A stretch of 64,000 bases of DNA. Source: Adiantum capillus-veneris. Lineage: Eukaryota; Streptophyta; Polypodiopsida; Polypodiales; Pteridaceae. Shown here piece by piece: positions 22,035 to 35,232 of this stretch. Positions within the stretch are counted from its first letter, which is position 1; each line of letters begins with the position of its first letter. The notes beneath the pieces are model-generated. The model was not told where the DNA came from. It was given only the letters and a program-made list of their open reading frames with translations, and ran no database searches. The stretch spans positions 146,237,741 to 146,301,740 of the forward strand of contig CM043945.1 in assembly GCA_014529385.2 (NCBI GenBank), given 5' to 3'. The translations under genes were made by a program, and so were the position numbers.

Positions 22035-24802
22035 TGTGAGGTCTCCACCCCGTCATCTCAAACGACAGATCTGATGGTAAACCTGGTGGCCACTAGATCA
22101 ACAACGGAAGAAAACAAAGTGGTTTATGGTTCATCTAGCGGACGATCGCTCATCACAAAGTGCGTCGAGTTCAAGCCTACTAGCATCAAGATCTAGTTCC
22201 ACCCCGCAGGGGAAGCGTGATTAACTTATCTAGCGATCCTAAGACCCACCTTCCAAGAGGAGAGAAGTCCCGAGTGCCTTTTTCCCCATGTTTCAGAGGC
22301 ACGTACACTTGAAAATTCTCCGCTCTAGGGGAAATGAGTAATACTAGCGTCAACTTATAGAACTATGGGGACGGAGAGGTCCTGACTAATCGGGACCACC
22401 CTTCTCATAGGCATTGGCGACCCGAGCCAAGCCCCCACTTTCCACCCCATACTCAAACTTCCTTTTTGTTATCTAATAACTACCACACATGGTTGTCAAC
22501 ACATAAGTTCATTGTTTTTTTCTGATTCACAAGTTCTTTAATACAGCCCTTCAACCAGTATTGCAAAGCGGCACCAAGACAGTAATTCTAGTAAAAATTC
22601 ACTTGAAAACTCATTAATTTAAAGTTCCAATGCTCTGGAGGCACGAAATCCCCCAGCGAGTGTTTACTCCACCCGTTGTCGCCTAGTTGCCCATACAACT
22701 AGGTTGTCCACCGCTTAACCAGCAATCGTGGACTTCCACCGCTTAACCCGCAGTCGTGGATATCCACCGCTTAACCAGTAGTCGTGGATTCGAGAGCCCT
22801 TAACTAGGAAGTGTAGCTCCTGCGAATAACTTCGCGAGCTACCCCCTCTGATCAAGAGGGGGTTCGGATTAGATCAACATTGGAATTGAAAATGAACTAG
22901 CTAAGCTAAATTTTCCCTAGCAACCAATCTTTTCTACTTTAGACAGTATATTTCGAAAGCATTCTTTCCTACTTGAGTATAAAATACCATTAATTTAAAT
23001 GTCGTGGTTTCCGTTGATTTCCAACATGTTGGGGAATGTGTTTTTCATCCTACCTTATCGAATACAATGTTTCTTTAACAAACTTGAATTAAAACCTTAC
23101 CTACCTCCACAATTTCCTCGTCATTGCTCTGTGAGATTGTCGGTACTTGGTCGACCATGGGAGGATTTTCCTTTCCATTAGTGTTGCTTATTCCATCCTT
23201 GCGGTCGTGGGAACCACCGAAACGAGTTCTCTTTACCGGGGCCATTTTATACTCACTACTTAGATTGACAACTTGGGAAAAGAGGAGCTAATATTGAAGA
23301 GCAACATACGACCAAAATGAAAGATAGTTTCAATAAGCAAATCCCTTTATACGAGAGGTTTGATTACTTCAAGACATAGAGATTTTTGATAGCACCTTAC
23401 TTGTTCTATGGGAATTGGTCCTAAGGTTAATGATTTAGCCTAGATAGTTAAGAATTTTAGGTTTCTTCACAATCTATTTACTAGAGATGAATTTGGCATG
23501 CTTAATCACTTCCTAATGCAAATAGAGGTTTGCAGATTTACCGTATGCATAGGTGAGAGGGTTTCTCCCTTCCTAGTGATTAATGATGGATTAATTTCAC
23601 TAATTAAATCCTAATCTATGAGCTAAATGATTCTAATTTAGTTGTTTAAACATTGTGTGGCAATAGAAAGCAGTTGACCATCTCTACCTCGACTTGTTCT
23701 TAATTACAATGGTGTCTAGCGGTTGATTCCTTAATCATGCATTAATCTATCATGAAGAGAGACTAACTGCTTTCACAATTACTAATTAGATTAATATTTC
23801 TGCAATACATCAATGATACGAAGAATTAGAGAGTATCCATTGAGTAATTTAGCTAGGGTTATGCACAATAGATGCGGGATTAGGAGAATATTGGAGAGAC
23901 TTGCAACAAGAATGAATTAAATTGGATATTACCGAGATTAGGCTGAATTCCTCTCGAAATTCTGATGCAATGGACTCCTCAATACGAGAAACGGGTAGCA
24001 CTTTCCTCCTTAGCTTTTCTTCCAAAGACTATGTCTGCCGGGAGCACCTCCCCAAGGTTTGTGTGTGTGTAGGAGTGTGTGTGTGTGTGTGTGTGTAAGC
24101 ATATATATGTGCTTGTGTGTGTGTGATCATGCTCTTATATAGGCTCACAAGCTGAAAATTTTGAATTTGCCTGCTATATGCATCTGGAGGAGTACTCACT
24201 TCATGCATGGCAGCTCTAGTTGCATACTTACCAAGTGTCCTAACCTGCTCAAGAGCTCACTTAGTCTCTCTCTCTCTCTCTTGCATGGAAAGTAGCCCAC
24301 GAGCCCTGTGAGTGCGTGAGTGCGCCCTCTCCCTGTCATATCAACTCAGCAGTGGCCTGGAGCCGGTTCCCACAGAGCTCCTGAGCCCCGTGCCTCCTTG
24401 CACAACATTAGGAAAACTTGCTTTTAGTCCTAGACGGGCAAGTCTAATCAGATTTTGATGCCGAAACTTGCTATGCTAAGCTAGAACTAAGGTGCATAAT
24501 CCCGAGTACTTGCCATATTTAGCATTCCTCGGCGTCCAAAAATGCATTTTTTTTTAAAATTTGGGTTACGGGTGCTCTTTGTCGAGACAATGAAAACTAG
24601 ATGGGTCGGGCGATAAAAAACTTACTATTTTTGGAATGTTTCTACAAAAATTATTTTAATTCACTTTTGGAAGCTTTATGAAATTCTAAACATCATGGCA
24701 TCGAGACAAATTTTGGAAAACTGCTAAAAATAGTAACTTTTTCTATTATGATTGTTTCATGGTACAATGGTGTTCTATTAGCTCGGGGTCGGAGACCTTA
24801 CA
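22035..24802 (-). repeat. LTR A of TR-GAG array
   Basis: 2768 bases; on the minus strand it starts TGTAAGGTCTCCGACC and ends in CTCACA. Contains the conserved leader ORF (about 23070-23245, minus), a TG microsatellite near 24058-24125 and repeated CACCGCTTAACC blocks near 22708-22780. Confidence 0.88.
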
Positions 24803-24974
24803 TGATACATCCTCCCTAACATGAAAAATTTGAGATGTCCTCATCTCAAGAATACATCTGGATAAACTCTATGCTAACTACTTAGGTATATATATCCTTT
24901 GTCTAAAGTAAAGACATCCTTTGATAATAGAATAGTCTTTAGCTTTATGCGTCTTATTCTGCTGAACTTTGATG

Positions 24975-25960
24975 AGATCCTGGTGCTTGAATTATTGCTC
25001 ACTAGGATTATCAGTTGCAGCATACAGAGTTGCTCTCTCATCAACTTCATCACCCAAAATTGGTTGTCTCACTACGGCATTAGCAAAAGCTCCGCTTTCT
25101 TGTCCTATGTTTCCTCTTCCTCGGCCTCCTCTTCCGTTTGGTTGACCTCTCCCGTTGACGTTCAGAGGTAAATTATTAGCACATATGTTTGGGGAATCCT
25201 TTTTGGACTTCGGATTTTGTAATGTGCATACTTCTGGCACTGAAAGCATCTTATATTGGGAAACTCGGTAGCTGCCGTCGTAGCTACTACCGGACGATGG
25301 TCGTATGCGGGGTTGATTGGTCTGTTACTCCAGTTGTCTGGCCTGGCCCTCTTTGAGAAATAGTATTGACTATCTTTGGTAGTCCTCTGAATCTCTTTAG
25401 CTAACGGTTTTGCCCTTAGCAAGGCATCTTGCAGAGTTGCTGGCCTGAGAGCTTCTAGTCAGTTGTTCAAGGGGTCCATGAGTCGTTGGCAGAACCGTGC
25501 TACTTGCTGTTCCAATGTCATCCTAGGAGCATATCTCCGAAGTGTAACAAACTTCGAGTAGTATTCTTGGACGGAAGAAGTCAGCTGTCGAGGTGAGAAA
25601 AACTCATTCATCTTCAAGGCTTTGTGAGCGGGTGGTAAGTATCGCTCCATCACAGCAACCTTGATGTCTTCCCATGACTGGGAGGATACCTTGATATCCA
25701 AGTCCCTGCAATGTTATTTCCACCAGATCTTGGCATCGCTAGACCAGCGGAACATCGCAAGCATGGTTTGGTTCTCGGGTTGAGTTCCCGCAGCGTCGAA
25801 ATAGTCATCCATTGCTTCCATCCATACTTCCGTATCTTTCTACACATTAACCCATTCGCCTTTAAAGGTTGGAGGCTGAGCTTGCTTAAGGAGAAGCTTT
25901 TTCTCTTGAACGGTGGTATATAGCGTAGTAGACGGTACCTATCGAATAGTATAAAACTCA
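24975..25960 (-). pseudogene. Gag of TR-GAG unit 1
   Basis: Minus strand: QEKKLLLKQAQPPTFKGE, WMEAMDDYFDAAGTQPENQT, DAKIWWK, a TAA, then DIKVSSQSWEDIKVAVMERY, QLTSSVQEYYSKFVTLRRYA, EQQVARFCQRLMDPLNN. This is the retrotrans_gag fold signature (W..W...F, Y...F..L, F..GL). The zinc knuckle is degenerate here: CFQCQKYAHYKIRS has lost its last Cys. After a frame change the C-terminus is arginine/glycine-rich (GRGQPNGRGGRGRGN) and ends DERATLYAATDNPSEQ. No protease or polymerase follows. It would form particles only with help from another element. Confidence 0.85.
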
Positions 25961-26431
25961 TTACTATAGCACTCTTCTCAAATGAACCTAGGCTTTTCCA
26001 TACGCAAGAAGAAATTTAACTTTTTGGGCTTAACCAGCCTACTTAATCTGTACAGCTATCATAAAGGCTTTAACCATTCCACCATTAGTTTAAATTCCAT
26101 TGAATATATCCAAAAGTTTCCGATAAATAATGGTAAAAACTTTACTCAAGAGCTTTGATCCATACTTATAACTTTATGTGTATCAACAAGCTACCTACCC
26201 GCAGCACTAGTCGCACCGACTACTTCTCAAAAAAGATCATGTGGAACCCACTGAATCCTAACAAGCTCAACGAGTAAAACTCTTTAACATCACTCACGAG
26301 ACAATCCACTAGAACAATCCAATGTCATTATTCTCGGAAACATCATGCTCAAGCTTTGACTATGAGCTATCCTAGTATCCCTTATTTTTTTAAATTTCAA
26401 ACAACATCATTTTCCAGTTCGTAAACATATA

Positions 26432-26443
26432 GCTGTGATACCA
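26432..26443 (-). other. Primer binding site, TR-GAG unit 1
   Basis: On the minus strand TGGTATCACAGC follows the LTR end with a two-base spacer, one mismatch from the initiator tRNA-Met primer site. Equivalent sites lie at 30862-30873 and 35219-35230. Confidence 0.8.
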
Positions 26444-26445
26444 TG

Positions 26446-29237
26446 TGTGAAATCCCCACCTCGTCGTCTCAAATGACAAATCTGATGGTAAACCTGGTGG
26501 CCACTAGATCTACAGTAGAAGCAAACAAAGTGGTTTATGGTTCATCTAGCGGACGATCTATCATCACAAAGTGAGTCGAGTTCGAGCCTACTAGCATTGA
26601 GATCTAGTTCCATCCCGCAGGGGAAGTGTGATTAACTTATAAAGAGATCCGAAGACCCACCTTCCAAGAGGAGAGAAGTCCCGAGTGCCTTTTTCCCCAT
26701 GTTTCAGAGGCACGTACACTTGAAACTTTTCCGTTCTACGAGCAATGAGTAATACTAGCGTCAACTTATAGAACTATGGAGACGGAGAGTTTCCGACTAA
26801 TCGGGACCACCCTTCTCATAGGCATTGGCAACCCGAGCCAAGCCCCCACTTTCCACCCCGTACTCAGGCTTCCTTTTGGTTATCTAATTACTACCACACA
26901 TGGTTGTTCAACACATAAGTTCATTGTTTATTTTTTTGATTCACAACTTCTTTAATACAGCCCTTCAACCAGTATTGCAAAGTGGCACCAAGACAATAAT
27001 TCTAGTAAAAATTCCCTCAAAAACTCATTCATTTAAATTCCCAATGCTCTAGAGGCACGAAATCCCCCAGCGAGTGCTTACTCCACCCGTTGTCGCCTAG
27101 CTGCCCATACAACTAGGTTTTCCACCGCTTAACCAGTAGCCGTGGACTTCCACCGCTTAACCAGCAGTCGCGGATATCCACCGCTTAACCAACAGTCGTG
27201 GATTCGAGAGCCCTTAACCAGGAACTCTAGCTCCTGCGAATAAATTCGCGAGGTGCTCCCTGTGATCAAGAGGGGGTTCGGACTAGATGAACATTGGAAT
27301 TGAAAATGAACTAGCTGAGTGGAATTTTCTCTAGCAACCAATCTTTCCTACTCTAGACTGTATATTATGAAAGCATTCAATCCTACTTGAGTATAAAAGA
27401 CAATTAATTTAAATGCCGTGGTTTCCATTGATTTCCAACATGTTCGGGAATGTGTTTTTCATCCTACCTTATCGAATGCAATGTTGCTTTAACAAACTTG
27501 AATTAAAACCTGACCTACCTCCACAATTTCCTCGTCATTGCTCCGTGAGATGGCCGGTACTTGGTTGACCATGGGAGCTTTTCCCTTTCCATTAGTGTTG
27601 CTTGTTCCAATCTTGCGGTCGTGGGAACCACCGAAACGAGTTCTCTTGACCGGGGCCATTTTATACTCACTACTTTGATTTGACAACTTGGAAAAAGAGG
27701 AACTAATATTGAAGAGCAACATACGACCAAAATGACAGATTAGTTTGAATAAGCAAATCCCTTTATACGAGAGGTTTCATTACTTCAAGACATAGAGATT
27801 TCTGATAGCACCTTGCTTGTTCTATGGGAATTGGCCCTAAGGTTAATTATTTGACCTAGATAGTTAAGAACTTTAGGTTTCTTCTCAATCTATTTACTAT
27901 AGATGAATTTGGCATGATTAATCACTTCCTAATGCAAGTAGAGGTTTGCAGATTTACCGTATGCATAGGTGAGAGGGTTTCTCCCTTCCTAGTCATTAAT
28001 GATGGATTAATTTCACTAATTACATCATAATATATGAGCTAATTGATTCTAATTTAGTTGTTTAAACATTGTGTGGCAATAGAAAGCAGTTGACCATGAT
28101 CTCTACCTCGACTTGTTCTTAATTACAATGGTGACTAGCGGTTGATTCCTTAATCATGCATTAATCTATCATGAAGAGAGACTAACTTCTTTCATAATTA
28201 CTAATTAGATTAATATTTATGCAATACATCAATGATAAGAAGAATTAGAGAGTATCCATTGAGTAATTTAGCTAGGGTTATGCACAATAGATGCGGGATT
28301 AGGAGAATATTGGAGAGAATTGCAACAACCATGAATTAAATTGGATATTACCGAGATTAGGCTGAATTCCACTCGAAATTCTGATGCAATGGACTCCTCA
28401 AGACGAGAAACGGGTAGCACTTTCCTCCTTAGCTCTTCTTCCAAAGACTATGTCTGCCGGCAGCACCTCCCCAAGGTTTGTGTGTGTGTAGGAGTGTGTG
28501 TGTGGACTTTGTGTGTGTGTGTGTGTGTGTGTAAGCATATATATGTGCTTGTGTGTGTGTGAGCATGCTGTTATATACGCTCACAAGCTGAAAATTTTGA
28601 ATTTGCCTACTATATGCATCTGGAGGAGTACTCACTTCATGCATGGCAGCTCTAGTTGCATACTTAGCAAGTGTCCTAACCTGCTCAGGAGCTCACTTAG
28701 TGTCTCTCTCTCTCTCTTGGATGGAAAGTAGCCCACGAGCCCTGTGAGTGCGTGAGTGCGCCCTCTACCTGCCATATCAACTCAGCAGTAGCTTGGCGCC
28801 AGTTCCCACATAGCTCACGAACCCCGGTGCGTTCCCGCACAACCTTAGGAAAAATTGTTTTTAATCCCAGACGAGCAATTCTAATCAGATTTTAATGCCA
28901 AAACATGCTGTGCTAATCTAGAACTAAGGTGCATAATCCCAAGTACCTGCCATATTTAACATCCCCCAGCGTCTGAAAATGCAATTTTTTTAAAAATTTG
29001 GGTTACGGGTGCAGTTTGTCGAGACGATCAAAACTAGATGGGTCGGGCGACCAAAAACTTACTATTTTTGGATTTTTTCTACAAAAATTATTTTGATTCA
29101 CTTTTGGAAGCTTTATGACATTCTAAACATCATGGCATCGACACATTTTGGAAAACTGCTAAAAATAACAACTTTTTCCATTATGATTGTTTCATGGTAC
29201 AATGGTGTTCTATTAGCTCGGGGTCGGAGACCTTACA
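26446..29237 (-). repeat. LTR B of TR-GAG array
   Basis: 2792 bases, minus-strand start TGTAAGGTCTCC at 29237, end TTTCACA at 26446. Same content as LTR A, with the leader ORF at 27489-27659. Confidence 0.9.
27489..27659 (-). CDS. Conserved short leader ORF inside the TR-GAG LTR
   Basis: A 56-codon frame starting MAPVKRTRFGGSHDRK and ending near SNDEEIVEVGQV occurs at the same place in all four LTRs (also about 23070-23245, 31918-32088, 36232-36402). It ends in GAG-GTAGGT, a good splice donor, in three LTRs and in GAA-GTAGGT in the fourth. It may encode the first exon of Gag, spliced over the LTR end and primer site to the QEKKLLLK region. Basic Arg/Lys-rich and Ser/Gly-rich composition; no domain recognised. 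Confidence 0.5.
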   Translation of the reverse strand: MAPVKRTRFGGSHDRKIGTSNTNGKGKAPMVNQVPAISRSNDEEIVEVGQVLIQVC

Positions 29238-29406
29238 TCCTCCCCAACATGAAAAATTTGAGATGTCCTCATCTCAAGAATACATCTGGATAAACTCTAT
29301 GCTAACTACTTAGGTACATATATCCTTTGTCTAAAGTAAAGACATCCTTTGATAATAGAATAGTCTTTAGCTTTAATTATGCGTTTTATTCTGCTGAACT
29401 TTGATG

Positions 29407-30395
29407 AGATCCTGGTGCTTGAATTATTGCTCACTAGCATTATCAGTTGCAGCATACAGAGCTGCTCTCTCATCAACTTCATCACCCAAAATTCGTTGTC
29501 TCACTGCGGCATTAGAAAAAGCTCCGCTTCCTTGTCCTATGTTTCCTCTTCCTCGGCCTCCTCTTCCGTTTGGTTGACCTCTCCCGTTGACGTTCAGAGG
29601 TAAATTATTAGCACATATGTTTGGGAAATCCTTTTTGGACATCGGCTTTTGTAATGTCCATACTCCTGGCACTGAAAGCATCTTATATTGGGAAACTCGG
29701 TAGCTGCCGTCGTAGCTACTACCGGACGATGGTCGTATGCAGGGTTGATTGGTCTGTTACTCCAGTTGTCTGGCCTGGCCCTCTTTGAGAAATAGTATTG
29801 ACTATCTTTGGTAGTCCTCTGAATCTCTTTAGCTAACGGTTTCGCCCTTAGCAAGGCATCTTGCAGAGTTGCTAGCCTGAGAGCTTCTAGTCGGTTGTTC
29901 AAGGGGTCGATGAGTCCTTGGCAGAAATGTGCTACTTGCTATTCCAATGTCATCCTAGGAGCATATCTCCGAAGTGTGACGAACTTCGAGTAGTATTCCA
30001 TGGCGGAAGAAGTCAGCTGTCGAAGTGAGAAAAACTCATTCATCTTCAAGGCTTTGTGAGCGGGTGGTAAGTATCGCTCCATCACAACAGCCTTGATGTC
30101 TTCCCATGACTGGGAAGATCCCTTGATATCCAAGTCCGTGCAATGTTATTTCCACCAGATCTTGGCATCGCCAGACAAGCGGAACATTGCAAGCATTGTT
30201 TGGTTCTCGGGTTGAGTTCCTGTAGCGTCGAAATAGTCGTCCATTGCTTCCACCCATACTTTCGTATCTCTCTCCACATTAACCCCTTCGCCTTTAAAGA
30301 TTGAGGCTGAGCTTGCTTAAGGAGAAGCTTTTTCTCTTGAACGACGGTATATAGCGTAGTAGACGGTACCTATCCAATGGTATAAAACTCATAAC
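29407..30395 (-). pseudogene. Gag of TR-GAG unit 2
   Basis: Same organisation as unit 1. The matrix/capsid-like region (SWEDIKAVVMERYLPPAHKA, MEYYSKFVTLRRYAPRMTLE) is followed by an intact CCHC knuckle CFQCQEYGHYKSRC, an RG-rich segment and DERAALYAATDNASEQ. The in-frame TAA after WWK is present here too, and a further stop follows RMTLE (Q in unit 1). Confidence 0.85.
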
Positions 30396-30875
30396 TATAG
30401 CACTCTTCTCAATGAACCTAGGCTTTTGCATACTCATGAAGAAATTTAACTTTTTGGGCTGAACCAGCCTACTTAATCTGTACAGCTATCATAAAGGATT
30501 TAACCATTCCACCATTAGTTTAAATTCCATTGAATACATCCAAAAGTTTCTGATAAATAATGGTTAAAACTTTACTCGAGAGCTTTGATCCATACTTATA
30601 ACTTTATGTGTATCAACAAGCTACCTACCCGCAGCACTAGTCGCACCAACAACTTCTCGAAAAACATCATGTGGAACCCACTGAATCCCAACAAGCTCAA
30701 CGAGTAAAACTCTTTAACATCACTCAGGAGACAATCCACTAGACCAATCCAATGTCATTATTCTAGGAAACATCATGCTCAAGCTTTGATTACGAGCTAT
30801 CCTACTATCCCTTATTTTTTTAAATTTCAAACAACATCATTTTCCAGTTCGTAAACATATAGCTGTGATACCAGG

Positions 30876-33592
30876 TGTGAAATCCCCACCCCGTCGTCTC
30901 AAATGACGGATCTGATGGTAAACCTGGTGGCCACTAGATCTACAGTAAAAGTAAACAAAGTGGTTTATGGTTCATCTAGCGGACGATCTCTCATCACAAA
31001 GTGAGTCGAGTTCGAGCCTACTAGCATCGAGATCTAGTTCCATCCCACAGGGGAAGCGTGATTAACTTATCTAGCGATCCTAAGACCCACCTTCCAAGAG
31101 GAGAGAAGTCCCGAGTGCCTTTTTCCCCATGTTTCAGAGGCACGTACACTTGAAACTTTTCGGCTCTAGGGGAAATGAGTAATACTAGCGTCAACTTATA
31201 GAACTATGGGGATGGAGAATTCCTGACTAATCGAGACCACCCTTCTCATAGGCATTGACAATTCGAGCCAAGCCCCCACTTTCCACCCCATACTCACACT
31301 TCCTTTTTGTTATCTAATAACTACCACACATGGTTGGCAAAACATAAGTTCATTGTTTATTTTTCCGATTCACAAGTTCTTCAATACAGCCCTTCAACCA
31401 GTATTGCAAAGCGGCACCAAGACAGTAATTCTAGTAAAAATTCATGAGAAAACTCATTAATTTAAAGTTCCAATGCTCTGGAGGCATGAAATCCCCCAGC
31501 GAGTGTTTACTCCACCCGTTGTCGCCTAGTTGCCCATACAACTAGGTTGTCCACCGCTTAACCAGTAGTCCTGGACTTCCACCGCTTAACCAGCAGTCGT
31601 GGATATCCACAGCTTAACCAACAGTCGTGGATTCGAGAGCCCTTAACCAGGAACTCTAGCTCCTGCGAATAACTTCGCGAGCTGCCCCCTGTCATCAAGA
31701 GGGGGTTCGGACTAGATCAACATTGGAATTGAAAATGAACTAGCTGAGCTAAATTTTCCCTAGCAACCAATATTTCCTACTCTAGACAGTATATTCTGAA
31801 AGCATTCTTTCCTACTTGAGTATAAAATACAATTAATTTAAATGCCGTGGTTTCCATTGATTTCCAACATGTTAGGGAATGTGTTTTTCATCCTACCTTA
31901 TCGAATGCAATGTTGCTTTAACAAACTTGAATTAAAACCTGACCTACCTCCACAATTTCCTCATCATTGCTCCGTGAGATGGCCGGTACTTGGTCGACCA
32001 TGGGAGCTTTTCCCTTTCCATTAGTGTTGCTTGTTCCAGGCTTGCGGTCGTGGGAACCACCGAAACGAGTTCTCTTGACCGGGGCCATTTTATGCTCACT
32101 ACTTCGATTTGACAACTTGGAAAAAGAGGAGCTAATATTGAAGAGCAACATATGACCAAAATGACAGCTTAGTTTGAATAAGCAAATCCCTTTATACGAG
32201 AGGTTTGATTACTTCAAGACATAGAGATTTCTGATAGCACCTTACTTGTTCTATGGGAATTGGCCCTAAGGTTAATTATTTGGCCTAAATAGTTAAGAAT
32301 TTTAGGTTTCTTCTCAATCTATTTACTATAGATGAATTTGGCATGATTAATCACTTCCTAATGCAAGTAGAGGTTTGCAGATTTACCGTATGCATAGGTG
32401 AGAGGGTTTCTCCCTTCCTAGTCATTAATGATGGATTAATTTCACTAATTACATCGTAATATATGAGCTAATTGATTCTAATTTAGTTGTTTAAACATTG
32501 TGTGGCAATAGAAAGCAGTTGACCATGATCTCTACCTCGACTTGTTCTTAATTACAATGGTGACTAGCGGTTGATTCCTTAATCATGCATTAATCTATCA
32601 TGAAGAGAGACTAACTTCTTTCATAATTACTAATTAGATTAAGAGTTATGAAATACATCAATGATACGAAGAACTAGAGAGTATCCATTGAGTAGTTTAG
32701 CTAGGGTTATGCACAAAAGATGCGGGATTAAGAGAATATAGGAGAGAATTGCAACAAGCATGAATTAAATTGGATATTACCCAAATTAGGCTGAATTCCT
32801 CTCAAAATTCTGATGCAATGGACTCCTCAAGACGAGAAACGGGTAGCACTTTTCTCCTTAGCTTTTCTTCCAAAGACTATGTCTGCCGGCAGCACCTCCC
32901 CAAGGTCTGTGTGTGTAGGAGTCTGTGTGTGTACTTAGTGTGTGTGTGTGTGTGTGTAAGCATATATATGTGCTTGTGTGTCTGTGAGCATGCTCTTATA
33001 TAGGCTCACAAGCTGAAAAATTCGAATTTTCCTGCTATATGCATCTGGAGGAGTACTCACTTCATGCATGGCAGCTCTAGTTGCATACTTACCAAGTGTC
33101 CTAACCTGCTCAAGAGCTCACTTAGTCTCTCTCTCTCTGTCTTGCATGGAAAGTAGCCCACGAGCCCTGTGAGTGTGTGAGTGCGCCCTCTACCTGCCAT
33201 AACAATTCAGCAGTGGCTTAGCGCCGGTTCCCACATAGCTCCCGAGCCCTGGTGCCTCCCCGCACAACCTTGGGAAAAATTGTGGTGCATAATCCCGAGT
33301 ACCAGCCATATTTAGCATCCCCCGGGAGCCGAAAATGCAAATTTTTTTAAATTTGGGTTACGGGTGCAGTTTGTCGAGACGGTCAAAACTAAACGGGTCA
33401 GGCGACCAAAAACTTACTATTTTTGGATTTTTTCTACAAAAGTTATTTTGATTCACTTTTGGAAGCTTTATGACATTCTAAACATCATGGCATCGACACA
33501 TTTTGGAAAACTGCTAAAAATAGCAACTTTTTCCATTATGATTGTTTCATGGTACAATGGTGTTCTATTAGCTCGGGGTCGGAGACCTTACA
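30876..33592 (-). repeat. LTR C of TR-GAG array
   Basis: 2717 bases, same termini. The stretch around 33280 is shorter than in the other LTRs, with about 90 bases missing after ACCTTGGGAAAAATTG. Confidence 0.9.
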
Positions 33593-33769
33593 TCCTCCCC
33601 AACATGAAAAATTTGAGATGTCCTCATCTCAAGAATACATCTGGATACAATCTATGCTAACTACTTAGGTACATATATCCTTTGTCTAAAGTAAAGACAT
33701 CCTTTGATAATAGAATAGTCTTTAGCTTTATGCGTCTTATTCTGCTGAACTTTGATGAGATCCTGGTGC

Positions 33770-34770
33770 TTGAATTATTGCTCACTAGGATTACCAGTTG
33801 CAGCATACAGACCTGCTCTGTCATCAACTTCGTCACCCAAAATTGGTTGTCTCACTACGGCATTAGCAAAAGCTCAGCTTCCTTGTCCTATGTTTCCTCT
33901 TCCTCGGCCTCCTCTTCCGTTTGGCTGACCTCTCCCGTTGACGTTCAGAGGTACATTATTAGCACATATGTTTGGGAAATCCTTTTTGGACATTGTCTTT
34001 TGTAATGTCCATACTCCTGGCACTCAAAGCATCTTATATTGGGAAACTCGGTAGCTACCGTAGTAGCTACTACCGGACGATGGTCATATGCAGGGTTGAT
34101 TGGTCTGTTACTCCAGTTGTCTGGCCTCGCCCTCTTTGACAAATAGTATTGATTATCTTGGGTAGTCCTCTGAATCTCTTTAGCTAACGGTTTGGACCTT
34201 AGCAAGGCATCTTGCAGAGTTGTTGGCCTGAGAGCTTCTAGTCGGTTGTTCAAGGGGTCGATGAGTCCGTGGCAAAACCGTGCTACTTGCTGTTACAATG
34301 TCATCCTAGGAGCATATCTCCGAAGTGTGATGAACTTCGAGTAGTATTCTTGGCCGGAAGAAGTCAATTGTCGAAGTGAGAAAAACTCATTCATCTTCAA
34401 GGCTTTGTGAGCGGGTGGTAAGTATCGCTCCATCACAGCAGCCTTGATGTCTTCCCATGACTCGGAAGATCCCTTGATATCCAGGTCCCTGCAATGTTAT
34501 TTCCACCAGATCTTGGCATCGCTAGATAAGCGGAACATCTCAAGCATGGTTTGGTTCTTGAGTGGAGTTCCCACAACGTCGAAATAGTCATCCATTGCTT
34601 CCATCCATACTTCCGTATCTTTCTCCACATTAACCCCTTCGCCTTTAAAGGTTGGAGGCTGAGCTTGCTTAAGGAGAAGCTTTTTCTCTTGAACATCGGT
34701 ATATAGCGCAGTAGACGGTACCTATCCAATGGTATAAAACTCATTACTATAGCACTCTTGTCAAATGAAC
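33770..34770 (-). pseudogene. Gag of TR-GAG unit 3
   Basis: Same organisation; knuckle CFECQEYGHYKRQC intact; NNRLEALRPTTLQDALLRSK precedes it. The TAA after WWK is shared with units 1 and 2. The RG-rich tail is broken by additional stops. Confidence 0.83.
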
Positions 34771-35232
34771 CTATGCTTTTGCATACTCAAGAAGAAATTT
34801 AACTTTTTGGGCTTAACCAGCCTACTTAATCTGTACAGCTATCATAAAGGATTTAACCATTCCACTATTAGTTTAAATTCCATTGAATACATCCAAAAGT
34901 TTCCGATAAATAATGGTAAAAAATTTACTCGAGAGCGTTGATCCATACTTATAACTTTATGTGTATCAACAAGCTACCTGCCCGCAGCACTATTCGCACC
35001 AACGACTTCTCAAAAAACATCATGTGGAACACACTAAATCCCAACAAGCTAAGCGAGTAAAACTCTTTAACATCACTCACGAGACAATCCACTAGACAAA
35101 TCCAATGTCATTATTTTGGGAAACATCATGCTCAAGCTTTGAGTAGGAGCTATCCTAGTACTATCCCTTATTTTTTTTAAATTTCAAACAACATCATTTT
35201 CCTGTTCGTAAACATATAGCTGTGATACCAGG

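Noticed and set aside
22708..22800. Possible CRISPR-like array: repeated 'CCACCGCTTAACC' with short spacers
   Set aside because: Only three or four short units, present in every LTR of a plant retrotransposon, and the organism is eukaryotic.
28341..28731. Cys/Val repeat ORFs in the TR-GAG LTRs (also 32770-33003, 37037-37378)
   Set aside because: Translations of the TG/CA microsatellite inside the LTR, in several frames and both strands.
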